From Bryopsis sp. KO-2023 (lineage: Eukaryota; Chlorophyta; Ulvophyceae; Bryopsidales; Bryopsidaceae), in contig BSYQ01000015.1 in NCBI GenBank assembly GCA_030272585.1, positions 1,240,001 to 1,304,000 on the forward strand: a DNA stretch of 64,000 bases, written 5' to 3'. The position numbers and the translations under genes are program-made. The notes under the pieces are model-generated. The model was not told the DNA's origin, searched no databases, and saw only the letters and a list, made by a program, of their open reading frames with translations. Positions 57,845 to 64,000 of the stretch are shown here, in pieces. Every line of letters begins with the position of its first letter. Position 1 is the stretch's first letter.

Positions 57845-59683
57845 ATGCAACGCCAAACGGAAGAAGTGGAAAGGGCCAGGAGTCTGTGGCCGGACTCATG
57901 GGCCATGCAATGCTTAAACCATAGCAGAACAGTGGAGGCAGAAATCCTTATGAGGGAGGGAATGGGAGAAGAAAAAGAAAAAAAGGGAAAAGAAAATTCA
58001 GGGGAAAGGAAAGCCAAAGAAACAGAAAAAGAAAAGGAAAGAAAAGAAAAAGGAGAAAGAAAAGAAAGGTTTGGGTTGAGGGAAATGGGACAGGCAGCAG
58101 TTCAGCTGCAGGAAAATCAGATTTGGGCAGGGGTGGTTCCCCTTGGGACTTCTGATGTAGAAAATAAAACGTTTGCCACAGAAAAGGAAAGGGAAGAGAA
58201 AAAGGTGTCACTTAGAGAAAAACTGGAAGAACTGAAAATTAGTCCCCATCTTACCCCCCACCAAAGAAAAGAGCTGCTGGAGCTTCTGCAGCAGTACCCC
58301 GATGCCTGTGCTTGGTCCTCGGATCAAGTCGGGCAAACCAACATATTATACCACGAGATCCCTACCGGAGATCATCCCCCTATCAGGCAGAATCCCTACC
58401 GGTTCAGTTTTGCGGAGAACCAGGTAGTCAAATCGGAGGTGGCGAGGATGCTCCTGGATGGAGTGGTGCGGAAGTCAAAGTCCCCGTGGGCCTCACCGAT
58501 CGTCTTGGTTCCAAAGCCAGATGGGTCGGTGCGGTTCTGTGTTGATTACCGCAAGCTTAACAAGGTGACCACCCGGGATAGCTTTCCTCTCCCGAGGATC
58601 GAGGATGCGATCAACCAGTTCTCGGAGGCCAAGTTCTTCACCGCTCTGGATTTGAGGTCAGGGTATTGGCAGGTCAGGATGAGCACTGCCTCCGCGGAGA
58701 AAACGGCCTTCATCACTCAGGAGGGGCTATATGAGTTTGTGGTGATGCCCTTCGGGCTCAGTAACGCCCCAGCGACATTCCAAAGGATGATGAACGAGGT
58801 ACTGGGACCTATGCTGTGGAAGGGGGTGATCGTGTATTTGGATGATATCATCATCTATGCGGAGACTTGGGAAAAGCATCAGGAGATCTTGGCAGAGGTG
58901 CTGCAGCGGCTGAAGGAGGCCAACCTGAGGATCAGCCCGAGGAAATCGGACTTCGGGTTTGAGGAGCTACTCTACTTGGGCCACATCGTGGGAAAAGGGG
59001 AAATCAAGATGAATCCGAAGAAGGTAGCCACAGTGGAGCTGCAGGAGCCACCGGTGGATGTGTCTACTCTGAGGTCCTTCCTTGGCCTTACTTCTTACTA
59101 CAGGAGATTTGTGCGCGACTATGCAAGGATCGCTGCACCTCTGACGGAGTTGTTGAAGAAGGATGTGCCATTTGAATGGAGGGAACGACAACAACAAGCA
59201 TTTGAGAGGCTGAAGAAAAGCATAACCGATCAACCAGTCCTGGCTCCACCACAGCCACACCTACCATACACTCTGCAGACAGACTGGAGCAGCCAGGCTG
59301 TGGGGGCAGTACTCTGCCAGAAGGATGAGCAAGGGAGAGAGCATGTGGTAGCCTATGCCAGCAAAAGACTCAACCCAGCGGAGAAGAACTATTCGGTAGT
59401 GGAGGGGGAGTGCCTGGCAGTGGTATGGGCTTGCACCCTATTCAGGCCATACATCTATGGCACGGAATTTGTGCTGCAGACAGACCAGCGGGCATTACAG
59501 TGGTTGATGACAGGTACTAAACTGACGGGAAAACTGATGAGGTGGGCACTCCGCCTACAGGAGTTTGATTTCAGGATTGAGTTCCGCGCTGGAAAAAGCA
59601 ATGCGAATGCGGATGCACTGACCAGGCTTCCAGTTCCACTGGATCATCCGATAGTCAGTGGATCCACAGCACTTCGTCCATAA
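57845..59683 (+). CDS. Retroelement 2: reverse transcriptase-RNase H part
   Basis: A Lys/Glu-rich N-terminus is followed by a reverse transcriptase domain (about 58,400-59,000) with LDLRSGYWQ, FGLSNAPATFQ and a YLDD active-site block. A Ty3/gypsy-type RNase H domain (about 59,270-59,640) with AYASKRLNPAE and TDQRALQWL follows. It would copy element RNA to DNA and remove the RNA strand. Confidence 0.9.
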   Translation: MQRQTEEVERARSLWPDSWAMQCLNHSRTVEAEILMREGMGEEKEKKGKENSGERKAKETEKEKERKEKGERKERFGLREMGQAAVQLQENQIWAGVVPLGTSDVENKTFATEKEREEKKVSLREKLEELKISPHLTPHQRKELLELLQQYPDACAWSSDQVGQTNILYHEIPTGDHPPIRQNPYRFSFAENQVVKSEVARMLLDGVVRKSKSPWASPIVLVPKPDGSVRFCVDYRKLNKVTTRDSFPLPRIEDAINQFSEAKFFTALDLRSGYWQVRMSTASAEKTAFITQEGLYEFVVMPFGLSNAPATFQRMMNEVLGPMLWKGVIVYLDDIIIYAETWEKHQEILAEVLQRLKEANLRISPRKSDFGFEELLYLGHIVGKGEIKMNPKKVATVELQEPPVDVSTLRSFLGLTSYYRRFVRDYARIAAPLTELLKKDVPFEWRERQQQAFERLKKSITDQPVLAPPQPHLPYTLQTDWSSQAVGAVLCQKDEQGREHVVAYASKRLNPAEKNYSVVEGECLAVVWACTLFRPYIYGTEFVLQTDQRALQWLMTGTKLTGKLMRWALRLQEFDFRIEFRAGKSNANADALTRLPVPLDHPIVSGSTALRP

Positions 59684-59842
59684 GGATCTTCCGGGGATCT
59701 CAAGATCATGGCTGGAAAAAGAGGAACCATTGTTGGTCCAATGGGGGTACTTCTAGACTGAAGGCAAGGCCACACGAACCCCGAAAAAGTAGCGTGGAAC
59801 ACCGTGACCGTTCGGACTTCGTGATTTGCCACAGTTGCTGCC

Positions 59843-62278
59843 GTGATCAAAGGAGGAGGTCAAAGGAGAATGGATCCATGGGCGGATGCGGAACTGATGG
59901 AATTCTTGAAAACAACGGCATTACCCGCTGAGAAACGAGCAAAAGCGAGGGTGCGAAAAAGGGGTCAGAGATATCGATGGGTGGGAGGAGATCTACACCC
60001 ACTCAAGTGCTTGAGTAAACAAGGAGAATGGCTAGAGGTGCCAAAAGAGGAGCAAAGGCCAACTGTGGTCCGAAAAGTCCACAGAGAAAATGCGCACATC
60101 GGCGGCAGAGGATTGTGCCAGAAAGTGCAGCAGAGATACTGGTGGCCATATATAAGGAAAGAGGTAGAACAAGTGTGGCAGACGTGCCACAGCTGCAGAA
60201 GAAGTCAGAAAGCGCCTAAGGAACGACACTCATTAAGGCAGCATATACCGTTAAGAGCCTGGGAGAGACTGGGTATGGACTTGATCACCCTGCCCACCAC
60301 CGGAACGGGAGAAAAATATGTGATAGTCATGGTAGACTACTTCACCAAGTGGACGATCGCCGGGGCATTAACGAGTAAGAGGAGTTCTGCGGTGGCGGCG
60401 TGGCTGAAGGCCTCGGTGTTCCATCCATATGGACCGCCCGCCTCCATCATCACAGACAACGGGAGTGAATTCGAAGGAGAGGTGGCAGAACTTCTACAGC
60501 AGTGGGGAGTCCAGTTGAGGAAAGGACGCCCATACCACCCGGAGACCAATGGGCTGGTCGAAAGAATGAACCGGGAGATACAACAACTATTGCGGAGGGA
60601 GTGTGGCGGCGGGATCACGCCCCAATGGCCGGAGAAACTGCAGGAGGTGATTTATGCTATCAACACCCGGGAACACACCTCCACCGGACTCAGCCCCGCC
60701 AAGGCATTGTTTTTCCGGGAGTTTTCCACCAAAACCAAACGAAATGAACGCTTAGCAGAATTGCGAGGGGAGTTACGCCGGGCAGATGCAGTGGAGCTGC
60801 AGCGCCAGGTCACCCTGAGGTTTATGAATGAGGAGAGGAAAGCTCAGGAGGGGAGTATTGCCAGAGCCTTGCAGAAAGCAAGGGTCAAACAGCAGCTGGG
60901 GCACCTCTGGGAGACGATCAGGCGGGGTAAAGCTCCAGCAGAACTGAAAGTAGGGGACATGGTGATGTTGTGCTCAACTCGGTTCCCCTACCACCCCAAG
61001 GAGATGGAATTCAATCAGGGGCCATGGATGGTCCAGGAATTACGTGGGGATTTGGTAAAGGTGGGTCAGACCCCAAGGGATGCATGGACTGTGGACAGGG
61101 TACAGTGTCGCCTCATTGAGAGGACGGACGTGGAGGAGTCTCGTGGCGGAAGTGCAGAAAAACCCGACAGCGGCGGCGAATTGTTAGACGAATTTGCACT
61201 TTTCGAGAGCCCAGCGACCATGTTCCGATTCGTATGTTTCCTGGCCATCATATGCGGCGTGTTGAGTAGTGGCGGAGGCGGAGTAGGGCCAATCGGTGGC
61301 GCACGTGAGGGTGGCGGCGATCAGCCAGAGCGAGGGGGCAGTGGGTCATCGCAAGGGGGTGGCGGAAATCAACCAGGGCAAGGAAATGACGACACACCCA
61401 TGGCTGAATCCGGCAGCCTCGATACAGCAGATTTGGAGGCGGAATATGGATTGCAGGAGGAGGAGACAGTGGAGGAGTTGGTCAGCGAGCCCATGGTGGA
61501 GATCGCCTTACCAGCAGCCGGGCCATCACAACCTCCACCAGTAGAACTCCCGGCCACCTTCCGAAATCTGCCGGTGGAGCTGCAAATTGATGCAGTGGCC
61601 GCGTACTTTGCGGCGATCCTTGCGAGCCATATGACCCAGCCGGAAACCCAGAATGTTGCCACCCAAACCGACGAAGAAGAGCAGCGGGATCAGGGGTCGC
61701 AGGCTACCTGCGACATGGTGCCGTGGAATCAATGGGAGCAACAACGGAGGCGGATGAAGAAGATGGCGGACCTCTTGGATCGCCAGAAGGATCGAATCGC
61801 GGAACTGACGGGGAAGGAAAAAGGATCGCTACACCCCCGAAGCAGCCACCCACGAAAGAAAACGGTGAAAAACCTCAAGGCTGGGGACATTGGGGAAGGA
61901 GGAAAGCCACCTCCTCAGTTGGGTCCAGAAGACTTGGAGGAAGCTACAGCAACATTAACAGGAGAACAGCCACTCTATCAGCCTGGACAAGGAGGTCTGG
62001 AGGGATCAACAGCAGCAACAGCAGCTACAGCAGCAACAGCAGCCACAGGAAGAGGGCAGCATGAGGAAACCACAGTGGGGGAAGGCTCAGGATTGGTTGG
62101 GAGTGAAGCAGGGACTGGGGAGAAAGTGGGGGAGGAGCAGCCAACAACACCAGAAGATGAACTCCCAGCTCCAGCTGATGTGATCCCAGGAAGCCCACCA
62201 CATCCACAGCCACTGTCGGCTCAGGAATGGGCGGAGTTGCAGAGGGAGGAAAGAGATCGGTCGTTGGCGGGACACTAG
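59843..62278 (+). CDS. Retroelement 2: integrase part with a long C-terminal extension
   Basis: Contains an HHCC zinc domain (about 60,090-60,210), an integrase core (about 60,270-60,600) with the D, D, E pattern in DLI, TDNGSEF and GLVERMN, and a chromo-like/GPY-type tail (about 60,950-61,110). It then continues for about 380 residues of low-complexity Gly/Gln/Glu/Thr sequence. That extension opens with a hydrophobic stretch MFRFVCFLAIICGVLSS at about 61,220, resembling a signal or membrane segment. The extension is unusual for the family. Confidence 0.85.
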   Translation: MIKGGGQRRMDPWADAELMEFLKTTALPAEKRAKARVRKRGQRYRWVGGDLHPLKCLSKQGEWLEVPKEEQRPTVVRKVHRENAHIGGRGLCQKVQQRYWWPYIRKEVEQVWQTCHSCRRSQKAPKERHSLRQHIPLRAWERLGMDLITLPTTGTGEKYVIVMVDYFTKWTIAGALTSKRSSAVAAWLKASVFHPYGPPASIITDNGSEFEGEVAELLQQWGVQLRKGRPYHPETNGLVERMNREIQQLLRRECGGGITPQWPEKLQEVIYAINTREHTSTGLSPAKALFFREFSTKTKRNERLAELRGELRRADAVELQRQVTLRFMNEERKAQEGSIARALQKARVKQQLGHLWETIRRGKAPAELKVGDMVMLCSTRFPYHPKEMEFNQGPWMVQELRGDLVKVGQTPRDAWTVDRVQCRLIERTDVEESRGGSAEKPDSGGELLDEFALFESPATMFRFVCFLAIICGVLSSGGGGVGPIGGAREGGGDQPERGGSGSSQGGGGNQPGQGNDDTPMAESGSLDTADLEAEYGLQEEETVEELVSEPMVEIALPAAGPSQPPPVELPATFRNLPVELQIDAVAAYFAAILASHMTQPETQNVATQTDEEEQRDQGSQATCDMVPWNQWEQQRRRMKKMADLLDRQKDRIAELTGKEKGSLHPRSSHPRKKTVKNLKAGDIGEGGKPPPQLGPEDLEEATATLTGEQPLYQPGQGGLEGSTAATAATAATAATGRGQHEETTVGEGSGLVGSEAGTGEKVGEEQPTTPEDELPAPADVIPGSPPHPQPLSAQEWAELQREERDRSLAGH

Positions 62279-62290
62279 CCGCTGCCTGGG

Positions 62291-63361
62291 ATGCATTACC
62301 GGAGAGGATGGGAGGAGAGGGTGTCACAGCCTCGTGTGGAGGAACCTGATCCAGTTCCGTTTGCCCACCAAGCGGAGCAAGCAGGACCCCAGGATCCACC
62401 AGCTGAACTCCCAACGACGGAGGAAGTGCCTCCAGCCTCCCAACTCGTCTTGCTGCCACCAGGGCCAATCAGACCACCAGCTCCACCCATGGCGGGACCT
62501 CGGCCACCACGCCCCTTCCAGATGTTCCAGAATGTCCAAGCCCCATTCGCGTTCGGAGCAGGAACTCCCACAGGAACTACCCCGGGATTAAGCCAAAGCG
62601 GGACTCCAGCATCGAAGGGAGGAGCGCCAAGGAAGGGCCCAACCACTAGACTCGCCTCAGGAAAAGGGAAGCTCAAGAAGATCGTCATGGATTTTTCAGG
62701 AACGGATACGGAGACTGGCGAGGACGAAGGGCCCCCAGACGGAACAGCACCGGGTGATGGAAAGGGACAGCACGGCCAGAGCAGCGGCGGCGGCACTCCA
62801 GGGATGGGTACGCGTTGCAGCCGTTGTTCAAAACCGCCCGGCTCCAACGCGTACATCCCAACCGCCTGTAAGTTTGCTAACACACCCGGGCACCACCGAC
62901 ACTGCTCGCGAGACCGCTTTGGAAAATCCTGGAAAGCGTGTGCCAAGGATGTGTTGGCCATCCTCGTGGCCTTGCGGCGCCCCGACCTCTTCTGCCGCGG
63001 ACGCGAACTCACGCTGGGGGACATCCCGGCGGCGGACCTTTCATGGATCCCGGAGTATCGCCCTGGCATCACCGCCGACGAGGTCTTCCAAAATCGCTGC
63101 TGGCGATGCGAAGCGGAAGCCAGAAACTTCCCAACGACGGCATACTGGCGCACGCTGACGGCGGAGATGTGGGGGCGATACCCCGAGCTCCGTCGGCCGT
63201 TCCCTGACGAGATCCCCCTGGAGAGAGGCAGCGCAACCAAGCGGCCCCGAGAAGACGAAGGTCCAGACGATCCAGCAGCAGGAGGAGAGCCGCCGGAGCA
63301 CTGTCGCGGAGGTCAGGGAGGACCGCCACCACCACCACCACCGCCGCCGCCGACAGCCTAA
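62291..63361 (+). CDS. Retroelement 2: additional 3' frame, Pro-rich with Cys/His cluster
   Basis: A 356-codon frame beginning 12 bases after the integrase part. The first half is Pro/Gly-rich. A segment at about 62,810-63,130 has paired cysteines (RCSRCSK, CKF, GHHRHCSRD, FCRGRE, RCWRCEAE), suggesting a zinc-binding domain. It ends in a polyproline run. Placement after integrase is where some elements of this class carry extra genes, but no membrane or envelope signature is visible. Function unknown. Confidence 0.55.
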   Translation: MHYRRGWEERVSQPRVEEPDPVPFAHQAEQAGPQDPPAELPTTEEVPPASQLVLLPPGPIRPPAPPMAGPRPPRPFQMFQNVQAPFAFGAGTPTGTTPGLSQSGTPASKGGAPRKGPTTRLASGKGKLKKIVMDFSGTDTETGEDEGPPDGTAPGDGKGQHGQSSGGGTPGMGTRCSRCSKPPGSNAYIPTACKFANTPGHHRHCSRDRFGKSWKACAKDVLAILVALRRPDLFCRGRELTLGDIPAADLSWIPEYRPGITADEVFQNRCWRCEAEARNFPTTAYWRTLTAEMWGRYPELRRPFPDEIPLERGSATKRPREDEGPDDPAAGGEPPEHCRGGQGGPPPPPPPPPPTA

Positions 63362-64000
63362 AAAGGGGGGAAGGTGAAAAGGACAAAAAAAAAAAAAAAA
63401 AAAGGAAAAGGAAGGAAAATGGGGGAGGGGTGACTGTTTGTTTTTGTTTTTATTGTTTTTATTTGTTTTTGTTTTATTGGTTTTCATGAGAATGGCTATA
63501 GAGACAGCCTTCTCAAAGAAAAGTAGTAGCTGAACTGGATTGGACCAGTAAGAATGGAAAAGAAAAGGAAGTGAGGAAGAGGGAATAAGAGTTCAGAGGT
63601 CAGGGTTCTTTCTTAAATCTTTTTGATACATGATTTCAAGTTGCTATGAGGGTTAGAGATCAGACTGTCTGCTGCTGAAGTGGGCAGGCAGTAAAACACT
63701 GTGGCAGGAGTGGGTGTCTGATGGGTTAGGTATCTTTTTGGGGGAAGGCATGAAAAAAAGGGGGGGGGGGGGGGGTAAAAAAAAAAAAAAAACAATGGTT
63801 TTTGGACCTGAAAAAAAAAAAAAAAAAAAAAGAGAACAAGCCTACTGGTTGAGAAGGCAGGTTGCTCAGTATTTCTAGGGATGAAGTGAACAAGCTGACA
63901 GAACAGCTGTGGATTGTGTTGTGCTTGTGTTATCAAGGTTAACAGACATTTTTCCTGTTGTGCAGAAAGTGATAATTGAAAAAAAAAAAAAAAAAAACTT
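63362..64000 (+). other. 3' untranslated part of element 2 with long homopolymers
   Basis: A runs at 63,387, 63,780, 63,811 and 63,980 and a G run at about 63,758. No coding frame. No copy of the LTR start is seen before the window ends. Confidence 0.5.

Larger units (their letters stand above)
52230..64000 (+). mobile_element. LTR retroelement 2, Ty3/gypsy type, nearly whole, runs past the window edge
   Basis: LTR from TGTAACC at 52,230 to about 52,749, then the same primer-site-like TGGTTTCGGAGCC at 52,759. Internal parts in order: gag with zinc knuckle and protease; reverse transcriptase with RNase H; integrase; an extra 3' frame; and a 3' untranslated stretch with A, G and T runs from 63,362. 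The order RT-RNase H-integrase defines Ty3/gypsy. Coding capacity looks largely whole, with pol spread over separate open segments (about two interruptions). The 3' LTR is not in the window, so LTR dating is impossible; long open frames argue for a young copy. It lies nested in element 1. Confidence 0.9.

Overview
The window is nuclear DNA from a eukaryote with many introns. Introns are GT-AG with long T-rich and homopolymer tracts, there is a U1 snRNA gene, and repeats are abundant. The gene set (a kynurenine-monooxygenase-type flavoprotein, a ZIP metal transporter, a six-transmembrane K+ channel with a cyclic-nucleotide-binding domain, a PDZ/Sel1 remnant) together with CACTA and Ty3/gypsy elements fits a protist, perhaps an alga of the alveolate or stramenopile kind. 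No plastid or rRNA marker is present, so this placement is a guess.

Layout. 0.6-4.2 kb holds an 8-exon FAD monooxygenase gene (+). 6.56-9.78 kb holds an 8-exon ZIP zinc transporter (+). 11.86-12.53 kb holds a single-exon secreted cysteine-containing protein of unknown family (-). 14-19.2 kb is repeat-rich: a TGTACAC-type minisatellite, a cluster of GTTTCC/GGAAAC palindromes, a decayed PDZ + Sel1 gene, and a 1.7-kb segment bounded by inverted repeats. 19,907-23,480 is a complete CACTA-type DNA transposon. It has an ATT target duplication, subterminal repeats, a large hairpin at its right end, and spliceable exon-like inserts. 24.2-27.65 kb is the K+ channel gene (+, 7 exons). 28.87-29.41 kb is a small 3-exon gene of unknown function (-), divergent from a U1 snRNA gene at 29,644-29,815 (+). 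29.95-31.45 kb is a two-block minisatellite. 33.55-34.23 kb is a 3-exon gene for a secreted glycine-rich protein. 35.45-36.76 kb is a long-inverted-repeat (foldback) element.

37.67-51.25 kb is a tandem satellite of about 30 units of roughly 450-470 bp. Each unit carries a CRE-type TGACGTCA palindrome, a CACGTG E-box, a B-box-like hairpin and T8 tracts, so each unit resembles a small Pol III-type transcription unit. The array is interrupted at 51,253 by one LTR retroelement, which is itself interrupted at about 52,230 by a second, nearly whole Ty3/gypsy-type element that runs to the right edge of the window.

The host genes show no operon-like or pathway link. Exon models were derived by hand from splice-site phase. 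Those of the monooxygenase, ZIP, K+ channel, glycine-rich and small minus-strand genes all close in phase, which is the main support for them.
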